Counted from the stretch's first letter, positions 1-8,567 are shown. The stretch: DNA of 64,000 nt from Microbacterium maritypicum MF109 (GCF_000455825.1 NZ_ATAO01000206.1:496001-560000); one strand, 5' to 3'. Notes: generated by a model from the sequence alone, not told the origin. Made by a program: numbers and translations.

Positions 1-634
1 CGCCGATGAGGCCAGCGACTTCGCTGTTCCAGACGACTTCGATCTTTGGGTGATCGTGCACACGCTGCGCCATGATCTTCGACGCCCGGAACTCACCACG
101 ACGGTGCACGACGGTGACTTTCGACGCGAACCTGGTCAGGAACAGTGCCTCCTCCATCGCAGAGTCTCCGCCACCGACGACGACGATGTCCTGCTCACGG
201 AAGAAGAAGCCGTCGCAAGTGGCGCACCAGGAGACGCCGTGGCCGGTGAGTCGCTCCTCGTCGGCGATGCCGAGCTTCCGGTACACCGAACCCATCGTCA
301 AGATGACTGCGCGAGCGAGGAAGGTCTCGCCAGAGCCCGTCTCGACCGTCTTGATTGGACCGTCGAGGTCGACAAGCACCGCGTCGTCGAGGAGGATGCG
401 GGCCCCGAAGCGCTCCGCCTGGGCGCGCATCGACTCCATCAGCTCAGGGCCCTGCACTCCGTCGATGAACCCTGGGAAGTTCTCCACCTCGGTCGTCGTC
501 ATCAGTGCGCCGCCGGCCGTCACGGAACCGGCAAGCACCACGGGGGTGAGGCCTGCACGTGCGGCATAGACGGCTGCGGTGTATCCCGCAGGGCCGGACC
601 CGATGATGACCAGCTCAACCTCTTGAATCGACAT
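1..634 (-). CDS. trxB: Thioredoxin reductase, 5' part (3' end outside window)
   Basis: FAD- and NADPH-dependent reductase that keeps thioredoxin reduced in the cytosol. The reverse strand from ATG at 634 reads without a stop to the window edge, giving about 211 of the usual ~320 residues. The N-terminal [13 protein letters not shown]-binding motif, the redox site WCATCDG and the NADPH-binding [11 protein letters not shown] are all present. It is closely similar along its whole length to the complete trxB at 16873-17847, so the two are paralogous copies. The promoter regions share the same sequence too. By analogy with that copy it probably heads a second trx-ars operon continuing to the left, which I cannot see. 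Confidence 0.93.
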   Translation of the reverse strand, partial: MSIQEVELVIIGSGPAGYTAAVYAARAGLTPVVLAGSVTAGGALMTTTEVENFPGFIDGVQGPELMESMRAQAERFGARILLDDAVLVDLDGPIKTVETGSGETFLARAVILTMGSVYRKLGIADEERLTGHGVSWCATCDGFFFREQDIVVVGGGDSAMEEALFLTRFASKVTVVHRRGEFRASKIMAQRVHDHPKIEVVWNSEVAGLIG

Positions 635-637
635 ATA

Positions 638-659
638 TCTATATTGACATTTATCGATA
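638..659 (-). promoter_or_regulatory. Promoter/operator of the left trxB copy
   Basis: TCTATATTGACAT (plus-strand reading) is repeated exactly at 17851-17863, in front of the second trxB. On the transcribed strand a CAATAT hexamer ends six bases before the ATG, the spacing of a leaderless actinobacterial -10 box. The adjoining ATCGATA-type sequence may be an ArsR-family site, because both copies head arsenic-type loci. The repeat is seen; its role as an operator is inferred. Confidence 0.5.
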
Positions 660-760
660 CAGACTACAACTGTTGTTGGAGGGGTTCATCTGCTCGTCAC
701 CTGGCGAACAGATTATGCGGGTGACGCAACCGAGACAGTCAAGAAATCAACAGACGACAT

Positions 761-874
761 ATGCCCCAGGACAAGACGGTTCTGTTCATGCGCAAGCACA
801 ATGCGAGGCGCTCCCAGCTCGGCTCACGCCTCCTTGCGCACGTCGGCGACGACCGACTGGTCGCATCTCCGTAG
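761..874 (+). pseudogene. Relic of arsC (arsenate reductase), N-terminal fragment
   Basis: A 37-codon reading frame reads TVLFMRKHNARRSQL, which matches the start of low-molecular-weight-phosphatase-type ArsC (VLFVCVHNAGRSQM in the complete copy at 14038-14442). The P-loop cysteine is replaced and the frame stops about 25 residues after the loop, so it cannot encode an active reductase. It lies between the truncated trxB and the cadmium operon. It is probably debris from a recombination that joined ars and cad modules. Too short and decayed to be sure it is never translated. Confidence 0.6.
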
Positions 875-880
875 GCCGCG

Positions 881-910
881 ATGACTATACATCATGTGAT
901 GTATAGTCAT
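881..910. promoter_or_regulatory. Perfect 30-bp palindromic operator with leaderless promoter for cmtR copy 1
   Basis: Arms ATGACTATACATCA (881-894) and TGATGTATAGTCAT (897-910) are perfect inverted repeats with a 2-bp centre. The right arm contains TATAGT (902-907), followed by exactly six bases and then the ATG of the regulator at 914. That is the arrangement of a leaderless -10 promoter buried inside the operator. A repressor bound here would cover the -10 box, giving autorepression relieved by metal. The palindrome is seen; binding by the adjacent CmtR-like protein is inferred. Confidence 0.8.
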
Positions 911-913
911 CGT

Positions 914-1273
914 ATGCTGACTATTGCAGATCGCCTTGACGTGATGAATCGACTCGGGCGGGCGATGGCTGACCCCACTCGTTCGCGCATCCTGCTGACT
1001 ATTCTTGACGGGCCGAGTTATCCAGCGGTGCTGTCTCGGGAGCTGGGGCTGTCCCGCTCCAATGTCTCGAATCACCTCACGTGCTTGCGTGGGTGTGGGA
1101 TCGTTGTGGCCGAACCCGAGGGTCGACAGACTCGTTACGAGATTGCCGACCCGCACCTTGCGCGGGCGCTAACCGCGCTCGTTGAGGTGACGCTCGCAGT
1201 CGACGAGCACGTGCCGTGCATGGACCCCGGCTGTGGGGTCGAAGGCTGTGTGGCAGGGGAGGTTCGATCATGA
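914..1273 (+). CDS. cmtR: CmtR-like Cd/Pb-sensing ArsR-family repressor, copy 1
   Basis: A 119-residue winged-helix ArsR/SmtB repressor. The segment RSNVSNHLTCLRGCGIVVAE carries the recognition helix and the CLRGC cysteine pair that matches Cys57/Cys61 of Mycobacterium tuberculosis CmtR. A further cysteine (HVPCM) corresponds to its Cys102. Together these are the Cd(II)/Pb(II) ligands in that protein. The C-terminal tail has two extra cysteines (PGC, EGC). I chose ATG 914 over the upstream ATG 881 because 881 lies inside the operator and 914 has a -10 box at leaderless spacing. It overlaps the ATPase start by ATGA. Confidence 0.88.
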   Translation: MLTIADRLDVMNRLGRAMADPTRSRILLTILDGPSYPAVLSRELGLSRSNVSNHLTCLRGCGIVVAEPEGRQTRYEIADPHLARALTALVEVTLAVDEHVPCMDPGCGVEGCVAGEVRS

Positions 1274-3174
1274 GCATGGTCACGGGTTCACAGGTCGAGC
1301 ACGTCGATCTCGACGACGACGATGACGACGACCGTCCGTGGTATCGGAGTCCGAGCGTCCTGATCCCCATTGGGTCCGGTGTCGCCGTCGCTGCCGGTTT
1401 GGTGTGCGAGTGGTCCGGCGCGGAGTTGGCGGGGCTGGTGCTGTTCTGGATCGGCTTGCTGTTGGGCGCATCGACCTTTGCGCCGGGTGCGCTGCGCAAG
1501 CTGTTCACGAAGGGCAAGCTCGGGATCGGGTTGCTGATGACGATCAGCGCTACCGGCGCGGTGATCCTTGGCTACGTCGAGGAAGCTGCTGCCCTGGCGT
1601 TTCTCTACTCGATTGCAGAAGCGTTGGAAGACAAGGCGATGGACCGTGCGCGTGCGGGTTTGCGGGCGCTGTTGAAGCTCGTGCCCGAGACCGCACTCGT
1701 CAAGCGCGGCGACGCCACTGCCGAAGTGGAGGCGAAGGAGTTGCGCGTTGGAGACGTGCTCGTGGTAGGTCCGGGCGAACGGGTAGCTACCGACGGCATT
1801 GTGCGCGCCGGACGGAGCAGTCTGGACACGTCCGCCATCACGGGCGAGTCGATCCCGATCGACGTTGATCCCGGCACCGAAGTCTCGGCAGGGTCGATCA
1901 ACACCTCAGGTGTCCTCGAGATCGAGGCAACCGCCGCCGGCACCGACAACTCTCTCACCACGATCGTTGAGCTGGTCGAGCAGGCGCAGGTTGAGAAGGG
2001 TGATCGCGCCCGCCTGGCCGACCGCATCGCCCGTCCCCTCGTTCCCGGCGTGATGATCCTCGCCGTGCTGGTCGGCGTGCTCGGATCGCTCCTGAGTGGC
2101 GACCCCGAGCTATGGATCACCCGCGCTCTGGTCGTGCTGGTCGCAGCCTCCCCTTGCGCCCTGGCGATCGCCGTTCCACTCACCGTCGTAGCCGCAATCG
2201 GCGCAGCATCAAAGTTCGGTGTGGTGGTGAAGTCCGGGGCCGCGTTCGAGCGATTCGGTGGCATCCGCCACCTCGCCGTCGACAAGACCGGCACCCTGAC
2301 CCGCAACGAACCCACCGTGGCCCGCGTCGCCACCATCGCGGGCGCGACCAAGGATGAAGTGCTGGTGTGGGCGGCGAGCCTGGAAGGTCACAGCACGCAC
2401 CCCCTGGCCACTGCGATCACCAACGCCGTCCCTGACGCCCCGACCGCGGAAGCCGTTAGTGAGACTGCCGGACACGGCATCGCAGGCACGCTCGACGGTG
2501 CCCGTATCGCCGTGGGCAGCCCGCGCTGGCTCGATGCCGGTTCGCTGGCCGACCAGGTGCAGACGATGGAATCCGAGGGGATGACCGTCGTCATCGTGCA
2601 CCGCAACGACCATCCTGTCGGCGCGATCGGGGTACGTGACGAGCTGCGCCCCGAGGTTCCCGAGGTCATCGCGACGCTCACCCGCCACGGGATCGCGGTG
2701 ACAATGCTCACCGGCGACAACGCCCGCACCGCCGCAGCCCTGGCCACACAGGCCGGCATCAGTGACGTGCGTGCCGAGCTGCGCCCCGAGGACAAGGCTG
2801 CCGCCGTTACAGAGCTGTCGAAGTCGCAGCCCGCGGCCATGATCGGGGATGGCATCAACGACGCCCCCGCGCTTGCTTCTGCGGACCTGGGGATCGCGAT
2901 GGGTGCGAAGGGAGCGGATGCCGCGATCGAATCGGCTGACGTTGCATTCACAGGACATGATCTGCGCCTCATTCCACAGGCACTGGAGCACGCCCGCCGC
3001 GGCCGCAACATCATCAATCAGAACGTTGTGCTCTCCATCGCGATTATCGCGGTGCTGTTGCCGTTGGCAATCACGGGAATCCTCGGGCTCGCAGCCGTCG
3101 TGCTCGTACACGAGGTTGCAGAGGTCGTCGTCATCCTCAACGGGCTCCGCGCAGCGCGGCGGAAGAAAGCATGA
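1270..3174 (+). CDS. Heavy-metal P1B-type ATPase (Cd/Pb/Zn efflux), copy 1
   Basis: ATP-driven exporter of divalent heavy metals in the cytoplasmic membrane, 634 residues. In order it shows an acidic N-terminus with seven consecutive Asp, paired helices, the actuator loop TGESIP, the transport-helix motif SPCALAI (SPC rather than CPC), the phosphorylation site DKTGTLTRN, the HP motif THPLA, TGDN and GDGINDAPAL. A VLVHEVAEV segment lies near the C-terminus. There is no N-terminal HMA domain; the poly-Asp segment may serve in its place. Linked upstream to cmtR and downstream to lspA by ATGA overlaps. It is about three-quarters identical by eye to the ATPase at 11741-13657. The partner of CmtR in M. 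tuberculosis is the CtpG ATPase, which fits Cd/Pb export. Confidence 0.92.
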   Translation: MSMVTGSQVEHVDLDDDDDDDRPWYRSPSVLIPIGSGVAVAAGLVCEWSGAELAGLVLFWIGLLLGASTFAPGALRKLFTKGKLGIGLLMTISATGAVILGYVEEAAALAFLYSIAEALEDKAMDRARAGLRALLKLVPETALVKRGDATAEVEAKELRVGDVLVVGPGERVATDGIVRAGRSSLDTSAITGESIPIDVDPGTEVSAGSINTSGVLEIEATAAGTDNSLTTIVELVEQAQVEKGDRARLADRIARPLVPGVMILAVLVGVLGSLLSGDPELWITRALVVLVAASPCALAIAVPLTVVAAIGAASKFGVVVKSGAAFERFGGIRHLAVDKTGTLTRNEPTVARVATIAGATKDEVLVWAASLEGHSTHPLATAITNAVPDAPTAEAVSETAGHGIAGTLDGARIAVGSPRWLDAGSLADQVQTMESEGMTVVIVHRNDHPVGAIGVRDELRPEVPEVIATLTRHGIAVTMLTGDNARTAAALATQAGISDVRAELRPEDKAAAVTELSKSQPAAMIGDGINDAPALASADLGIAMGAKGADAAIESADVAFTGHDLRLIPQALEHARRGRNIINQNVVLSIAIIAVLLPLAITGILGLAAVVLVHEVAEVVVILNGLRAARRKKA

Positions 3175-3725
3175 CCCGGCCCGACGACACAACCGCTCTC
3201 ACCAGGGCGGAGGACGGAGAAGTGACGAATTCGCCTCGCCACGCGACGACGCGGCAAGGCCGAGCGCGGCGGTTCCTGCTCGCGGGCGCTGTCGCAGCGG
3301 TCGCCGTGCTGGTCGACCAAGGCACCAAATCACTCGCCCTCGCCCAGCTCAGCGAGCACGACCGGATCCCGATCCTCGGAGACTGGCTCGGTTTGCAGCT
3401 CGCGTTCAACCCCGGCACCGTGATGTCCCTCGGAGCCGACGTAACCTGGCTACTGACCGTCGTAGCCGCTGCGGCATCCATCGCCCTGCTCATCGCCGCG
3501 ACGCGCGCCCGAACAGCCGGGTGGGCAGTCGCGATCGGCCTCGTGTTGGGAGGTGCAGTCGGCAACCTCCTGGATCGGTTGCTCGCCCCGCCCGGATTCG
3601 GCCGCGGTCACGTCACCGATTTTCTCGCCTACGGTAACCTCTTCATCGGCAACCTCGCCGACGTCGTCCTCGGCGTTGGGGTAGGGCTCGGCATTCTGCT
3701 CTGCTTCCGGAAAGTACGCACATGA
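3171..3725 (+). CDS. lspA: Signal peptidase II-like protein of a metal operon (LspA/PbrC type)
   Basis: Membrane aspartyl protease of the lipoprotein signal peptidase family, 184 residues. It has four predicted membrane spans and the family motifs DQGTK, FNPG, GGAVGNLLDR and GHVTDF...GNLADV, whose two Asp residues are the catalytic pair. An N-terminal cytosolic extension of about 35 residues precedes the first span. The ATGA overlaps with the ATPase and with cadD mark it as a dedicated member of the metal operon. Extra lspA copies (pbrC) beside Pb/Cd ATPases are known in other metal operons. Its substrate here is unknown; it need not be the housekeeping LspA. Confidence 0.88.
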   Translation: MTRPDDTTALTRAEDGEVTNSPRHATTRQGRARRFLLAGAVAAVAVLVDQGTKSLALAQLSEHDRIPILGDWLGLQLAFNPGTVMSLGADVTWLLTVVAAAASIALLIAATRARTAGWAVAIGLVLGGAVGNLLDRLLAPPGFGRGHVTDFLAYGNLFIGNLADVVLGVGVGLGILLCFRKVRT

Positions 3726-4333
3726 TCCTCTCCGTCCTCCAAGCGATCGGCCTGTTCCTGGCCACAAACATCGACGACATCATCGTGCTGTCCCTCTTCT
3801 TCGCTCGCGGCGCGGGGCAACGCGGCACGACGGTTCGAATCCTGGTCGGTCAGTACCTGGGATTCGTTGGTATTCTCACCGCCGCCGTTCTCGTATCTCT
3901 CGGTGCCGGAGCGTTTCTGCCTCCCGATGTCATCCCATACTTCGGTCTGATTCCTCTGGCGCTGGGGCTATGGGCGGCCTGGCAAGCATGGCGTCGCCGG
4001 CACGACGACGATGACGATGACGATGACGATGAGAGCAAGATCGAAGGTAAGAAGGTCGCTATCTGGGCCGTAGCAGGAGTGACCTTTGCTAACGGCGGAG
4101 ACAACATCGGCGTCTACGTCCCCGTTTTCCTCAGCGTGGGGCCCGCGGCCGTGGTCGCATACTGCGTGGTGTTCCTCGCGCTCGTTGCGGTGCTCGTTGT
4201 TGTGGCCAAGTTCATCGCTACGCGACGTCCGATCGCTGAAATTTTGGAGCGTTGGGAACACATCCTGTTCCCGCTCGTCCTCATCGGGCTTGGTGTCTTC
4301 ATCTTGATCAGCGGGGGCGCATTCGGGCTTTAA
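3722..4333 (+). CDS. cadD: CadD-family cadmium resistance transporter with poly-Asp loop
   Basis: 203-residue membrane protein of the CadD family (LysE superfamily), expected to export or sequester Cd(II). It shows five to six hydrophobic spans, the N-terminal ATNIDDIIVLSLFFARG signature and a matching FANGGDNIGVYVP signature in the second half. Between them a cytosolic loop reads RRHDDDDDDDDDES, an unusual run of nine Asp that could bind metal. The start overlaps the lspA stop by ATGA, so all four operon genes are translationally coupled. CadD is best known from staphylococcal plasmids; an actinobacterial copy with an acidic loop is a variant worth noting. Confidence 0.9.
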   Translation: MILSVLQAIGLFLATNIDDIIVLSLFFARGAGQRGTTVRILVGQYLGFVGILTAAVLVSLGAGAFLPPDVIPYFGLIPLALGLWAAWQAWRRRHDDDDDDDDDESKIEGKKVAIWAVAGVTFANGGDNIGVYVPVFLSVGPAAVVAYCVVFLALVAVLVVVAKFIATRRPIAEILERWEHILFPLVLIGLGVFILISGGAFGL

Positions 4334-4416
4334 TACACCGCACTTGGACGTCGCGCAAAGGGATTCGATCACGCGCCGAAACGGCGAGCCCTACGACTCA
4401 TCAACATCGCACAACG

Positions 4417-4475
4417 CTGACACGGCCCGTAGGCTTCATGACACCGGGTGTCGTGAAACGTACGGGCTGTGTCAG
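4417..4475 (+). terminator. Inverted repeat after cadD, possible terminator
   Basis: CTGACACGGCCCGTA (4417-4431) pairs with TACGGGCTGTGTCAG (4461-4475) with one mismatch, and a second small stem lies in the loop. It sits 84 bases past cadD and just before the IS3-type element. It could end the metal operon or be the edge of a mobile element. No T-tract follows. Confidence 0.45.
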
Positions 4476-4491
4476 TTAAGGCGGGTTTGTG

Positions 4492-5265
4492 TCACCTCAA
4501 CGCGATTCCGACACGCCGGTTGAGGACGTTCTTCTGCAGCAGCGCGAAGAAGCTTTCCATCGCGGCGTTATCGCCGACTGCGCCGACCCTGCCCATCGAT
4601 CCGACCATGTGGTGGCGGGCCAGCCTCCGGATGGCCTTCCGACTGCGGAGCTGACTGCCCCTGTCGCTGTGAACCACGCAACCGGCGACGTCACCGCGCA
4701 GCGTGGCGGCGTTGTTGATCGCGTTCACGACCAGCCGGGACTTCATCCGCGAGTCGATCGAGTAGCCGACGATCTTGCCCGAGAAGACGTCCTTGACCGC
4801 GCAGAGATCGAGCTTGCCCTCGCCGGTTCGGTGCTCGGTGATGTCGGTCAGCTAGAGCCGGTTCGGCCTGTCAGCGGTGAACTCGTGTCGGGTGCGTCCG
4901 TTCTCGTCAGTCACCGCGCACAAGTCACCGTGAACCGGAGGGCCGGGCTTCTTGCCGTTCTTGCCGCGCTTCTTCCCGAACACCGACCACCAGCCATTCG
5001 CTGACGTGATCTTCCACGCTGTCCGGTCCGCCATCGACTCCCCGGCGTCGCGGGCTTCGTCCGCCAGGAGTCGGTGCCCGCACTCGGGGTCGTCGCGGTG
5101 CGCGTCGAACAGTGCGTTCGCCCGATACGCCTCCACCAGTTCAGCATTCGTGATGGGGTCGGCGAGCCACCGGTAGTAGGGCTGACGCGAGAGCTTGAGG
5201 ACCCGGCACGTCACCGCGACGGGGATCCCGTCGCCGGCGAGCTCTGTCACGAGCGGGTAACTCAT
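4492..5265 (-). pseudogene. IS3-family transposase OrfB, interrupted by a stop codon
   Basis: DDE integrase-type catalytic subunit read from 5265 to 4492 in one frame, broken by a single TAG at 4852-4854. It falls where the family has Trp (NRL*LTDITEH instead of NRLWLTDITEH), so one TGG-to-TAG change explains it. After the stop, the Asp of LTDITEH, the Asp of HSDRGSQ and the Glu of NAAMESFF form the expected catalytic triad. The protein made to the stop has only the N-terminal 137 residues. Otherwise the frame is intact, suggesting recent inactivation or a sequence error. Confidence 0.85.
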
Positions 5266-5555
5266 TTTCCCGGCAGATGCGCCTGAGCGAAGTACGCCGC
5301 CGCCCGGCGAAGCACCTCGTTCTCCTGCTCCAACAGCCGCTCGCGTTTGCGCAACGCGCGGGCCTCGTCAGTCTCGGCCCGGGTCACGCCGGGCTTCGCG
5401 CCGTCTTCAGCATCGGCCTGACGGAGCCAGTTCTGCAGGCACGTCTCACTGATCCCGAAGTCGGCAGCGACCTGCCGGATCGTTACACCGCTCTCGCGTT
5501 GACGGGCCACCCGAACGACATCGTCGCGGAACTCACGGGGATAGGGCTTGGGCAT
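5262..5555 (-). CDS. IS3-family transposase OrfA
   Basis: 97-residue DNA-binding subunit. It has an N-terminal helix-turn-helix (RQVAADFGISETCLQNWL) followed by a leucine-rich helix (LRKRERLLEQENEVLRRA) that normally mediates multimerisation with OrfAB. It ends in ...LPGK and its TGA overlaps the ATG of orfB (AAAATGA). A run of four A lies at the junction, where IS3 elements usually make a -1 frameshifted fusion. Length and motifs are normal for the family. Confidence 0.88.
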   Translation of the reverse strand: MPKPYPREFRDDVVRVARQRESGVTIRQVAADFGISETCLQNWLRQADAEDGAKPGVTRAETDEARALRKRERLLEQENEVLRRAAAYFAQAHLPGK

Positions 5556-5604
5556 GATGACATCCTCCCAGCAGCGCCACTCGGCACCATAGATCAGGTG
5601 TCAC

Positions 5605-5952
5605 CTATCGTGGCAGCAGTCCCACCAGCGCATCGTCGCCGCCTACCGGGAACCCGACAAGCGGAAGGGGAAGGAGATGATGCACGCGGTCATCGACGCC
5701 GTCACCAGCGGCGTCCCCGGCGCGCTCGTCGAGATCCGCCGCCTCGGCCGCACCCTCAAGCAGCGCGCGATCGACGTGCTCGCCTTCTTCGACCGGCCTG
5801 GCACCTCGAACGGCCCCACCGAAGCGATCAACGGCCGCCTCGAGCACCTCCGCGGCAGCGCCCTCGGCTTCCGGAACCAGAGGAACTACATCGCCCGCAG
5901 CTTGCTCGAAGCCGGAGGCTTCAAACCCCAACTACACCCCGGATTGCGATGA
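5605..5952 (+). pseudogene. ISL3-family transposase, C-terminal fragment
   Basis: The frame opens directly at the IS3 boundary and reads through RIVAAYREPDKR, then GRTLKQRAIDVLAFFDRPGT, the hallmark SNGPTEAINGRLEHLRGSA and NYIARSLLEAGGF. These are the last ~115 residues of IS1096/ISL3-type DDE transposases. The N-terminal three-quarters and its start are absent. An internal ATG at 5677 would give 91 residues without a complete active site. The IS3 element probably caused or exploited the truncation. Confidence 0.85.
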
Positions 5953-5958
5953 GCCACT

Positions 5959-5994
5959 TATCTGCGAGACTATGCGCCTATCTGCGAGACTATG
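5959..5994. repeat. Direct repeat, 16 bp x 2
   Basis: TATCTGCGAGACTATG occurs at 5959-5974 and again at 5979-5994, spaced by four bases. It lies a few bases past the ISL3 transposase stop, so it is most likely part of that element's right end. No other copy was noticed in the window. Confidence 0.6.
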
Positions 5995-6094
5995 GGACTT
6001 GGAAACCCGCCCCACACCGCGAACAAGGGCGGGCGCTCCCTCGGCTTGCATCAAGGAGGTCTGGGAAACGATCGCTAATCCCAGGGACCGAGAC

Positions 6095-7443
6095 TCAGAT
6101 GTACACTCCGCGGTCTTCCATGAGCCTGATGGGGTTCGTGTACCCGCCATTGATATACACCTCGAAGTGCAGGTGGCAACCGAAGGAACGGCCCGTATCA
6201 CCTGCATAGGCGATCACTTCCCCTGAGTTGACCCACTGGCCGCGTCGCACAATGATCCCCCCCGGGCCTGATGTGCGCGTATCCGGTGCTGACACCGCCG
6301 CCATGCTGGATGCGGACGTAGTTTCCGTAGCCACCATTGGCGCCAGAGTAGTCCACTGTTCCCGAGTTGGCTGCGTAGATCGCCGCGCCGCATCCGTTGG
6401 CAAGGTCCGCGCCGTAATGATAGCTCGACGAACATCCCTGAGGCCCGCACATCGGCGTTCGAGGACCATAGCTCGAACTGCGAGCCCCTCCATGGGGACG
6501 GACCCATCCGCCGCTCCCCGCGGTTCCGCCGCCTCCCCCATGGCCCCCGCCGTTTGCCGCGGCCGCGGCCGCCTCGCGTTCCCGGCGGGCTCGCTCCTCG
6601 GCCTCGCGTGCAGCGACGCCGGCCTGGTAGTCCGCGACGGTCTTGGTCGTCGCGTCCTTCAGCGCAGCGAGCTGAGCCTTCATCGTGTCAAGGTTCGCGG
6701 CCTGCTCATCGAGCGCGAGCTGCGCTGCCTCCGCCGCCTCTTGGGCTGCTTCCATCTTCTGTTCAGCGATCTGTTGAAGACGGTCACGTTCGTCACGCGC
6801 CACCTGCGCCTGATCCGACAGGGACTGGGCGGCGTTGCGTGATGAGGTCGCTTTGTCGTAGATCGACCGGTTGTACTCGAGGAACTTCTCCATCGTCCCC
6901 AGCCGAGACAAGAGCTCATCGGCGTTAGCGCCGGAGCCGGAGAAGAAGAGCTCAAGGACAGTGTCGTCGCCCCCGTTCCGGTAGAGCTGGGCTGCGACCT
7001 GACCCGCTCGGCGCGCGGATTCATCGGCAATCTTGGCCTGTTCGTCCGCCTGAGCTTGCAGAGACTCGGCCTCCGTGATCGCTTCGAAGTACTCCTGCTG
7101 CGCTGCAAAGAACTCGTCGGACGCGGTCTTCGCAGCGGCTTCCGTCTCCGCGACCTTCTGGATCAGAGACTGGATCAGGCCCTCAATGCGCGTCACCTCG
7201 GCCGCTTTGGCGGCCTCGTTGTTCTTTGCGCGTTGCACATCATCCCAACTGGGATAGGAGGCCGCGTACGCAGCGGACACGCCAGAGGTCACGCCGAATG
7301 CAGCAAAGGCGACGGCGCCGAGCGCACCGACTTCGCCGAGTAATGCTCTTCCCCCAGAGGGAGTCACGCTCTGCGGCAGTGGGAGCGCAACCACAATCCT
7401 GAGCGGCCGCGGCAGTCCCGCCTGTTGCGTGCCTTTCGTTCAC
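6095..7443 (-). pseudogene. M23 metallopeptidase (cell-wall hydrolase) with two frameshifts
   Basis: Secreted peptidoglycan endopeptidase split over three frames. GTG 7443 with AAGGA upstream opens MNERHATGGTAAAAQD...ITRRS. A shift near 7315 leads into a signal-peptide core ending AYAAS. The main frame then holds a ~200-residue coiled-coil (FtsX/EnvC-like), a Gly-rich linker and the first half of the M23 domain (HYGADLANG, HIRPGG). A run of seven C at 6257-6263 shifts the frame again; with six, it continues GIIVRRGQW...HLHFEVYINGG to the stop at 6095, supplying the zinc ligand HLH. Both shifts are single-base changes, so sequencing error is as likely as gene decay. Confidence 0.8.
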
Positions 7444-7646
7444 GGTGATCCTTCGAGGGTCGTCGTACTCGAACGGGCGAGACCACTGGCGATTGCGAGG
7501 ATCTCACGTTCCGGGAGTGCTGTCGCCTCAATGATCGCGTGTCAACCCATCGGACAACGTCAGCGCCGCACCGAAACACCACTCTCCCGGGTGATCAATA
7601 ACCTGCTAAGCAGGAATCAGTCCGCGGCCCCATGTGTGTTCTGCCG

Positions 7647-8567
7647 TCACGACCGCCCGCGCTGATCGATCTGCGCAAGGTAGGCATTGTACTGTTCCAG
7701 CTCCGCGTCCTCGCGGGATTCGTTCAGGCGTGCGCGCCGACGGTCTCGACTGTGCCATCTCGACAGACAAACGATGAGCACAATGAGAAGCGGCAACTCC
7801 GCGTAGGTCCACAGGAGCATGCCGGCGACAGCCTGGTCATACATCGGGTCTGCTCCCTGGAGCTCACTCGCGTAGGCAGTGAACAGCGGAGCACCGGCAC
7901 GAATCAGGATGAGGCCGAGGACGGCATGGATTTGGACCTCCACGAAGATGTCGATCAGGCGCGCAGGGAACGAAGGTGCGCGCGGAAGCGGATCCGAGGA
8001 CCATAGCGGTACGGCCGCGACGACGCCCGCGATCAGGAAGAAGGCGAGGAGGAGGTCGGCGCCGATCCTCGTTGTCATGATGACGCTGATGGTATCCGTG
8101 AGGTACAGGACAGGAAACACAGCGAGAGCTATCGCGATCGGCATCAGCGGATGCAACAGGGCGCGCGTCCAACGCGATCGAAGGCCCCGGTGCGCAAGCT
8201 GAAGCAGCGCTCGCCCAGCGCCGCGATGCGGTGTGCTGCGCAACAGCAGCCGTCCAGGTGAACCGGCTATGAGAAGCGGCGGGATGACGGTCATCGCGGT
8301 GATCTGCTGGAACATCAGCGCGGTGATAGAAAGGTTCGCATAACGGTTCACACCGAAGGTCGCGATGACAAACATCAGTGTGCAGCCGAGGACGAACGAG
8401 AGAGTCCGCGGGATCGACCATCTGCGGCCGTTCACCCACAGCCGGATCGCGCCACGCAAATACCATCCGCACAACACCACGGTCGTGAGCGTCACGATTG
8501 GCGACGCCCAGGCGAGCTCGAAACGGAACCAGTCCTCGAAATGGGGAAGGATCACGTCGTTCGACAC
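7647..8567 (-). CDS. Cytochrome c oxidase assembly factor CtaG-like membrane protein
   Basis: 306-residue protein of the caa3-type CtaG family with about seven membrane spans, involved in copper delivery or assembly of heme-copper oxidases. Conserved features include WYLRGAIRLW, the span with FQQITAMTVIPPLLIAGSP, and HAVLGLILI. Start chosen at GTG 8567 because AGAGGTGA stands five bases upstream; longer starts to 8645 lack this. It lies between a peptidase relic and a P1B-4 ATPase gene on the same strand. In actinobacteria ctaG-like genes commonly travel with copper genes, though no copper ATPase is visible here. Confidence 0.82.
   Translation of the reverse strand: MSNDVILPHFEDWFRFELAWASPIVTLTTVVLCGWYLRGAIRLWVNGRRWSIPRTLSFVLGCTLMFVIATFGVNRYANLSITALMFQQITAMTVIPPLLIAGSPGRLLLRSTPHRGAGRALLQLAHRGLRSRWTRALLHPLMPIAIALAVFPVLYLTDTISVIMTTRIGADLLLAFFLIAGVVAAVPLWSSDPLPRAPSFPARLIDIFVEVQIHAVLGLILIRAGAPLFTAYASELQGADPMYDQAVAGMLLWTYAELPLLIVLIVCLSRWHSRDRRRARLNESREDAELEQYNAYLAQIDQRGRS

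Larger units (their letters stand above)
4489..5604 (-). mobile_element. IS3-family insertion sequence (about 1.1 kb)
   Basis: Two leftward ORFs in the classic orfA/orfB arrangement lie between GTGTCACCT at 4489 and its imperfect inverted partner AGGTGTCAC at 5596-5604. The right boundary is supported because an ISL3 transposase reading frame begins at once at 5605. I see no convincing target duplication. orfB carries a stop codon, so the element is probably immobile without help. Confidence 0.7.

Noticed and set aside
4334..4416. In-frame continuation after cadD (KGFDHAPKRRALRLINIAQR)
   Set aside because: It follows the cadD stop in frame and has no start or similarity I can name. Too short to call.
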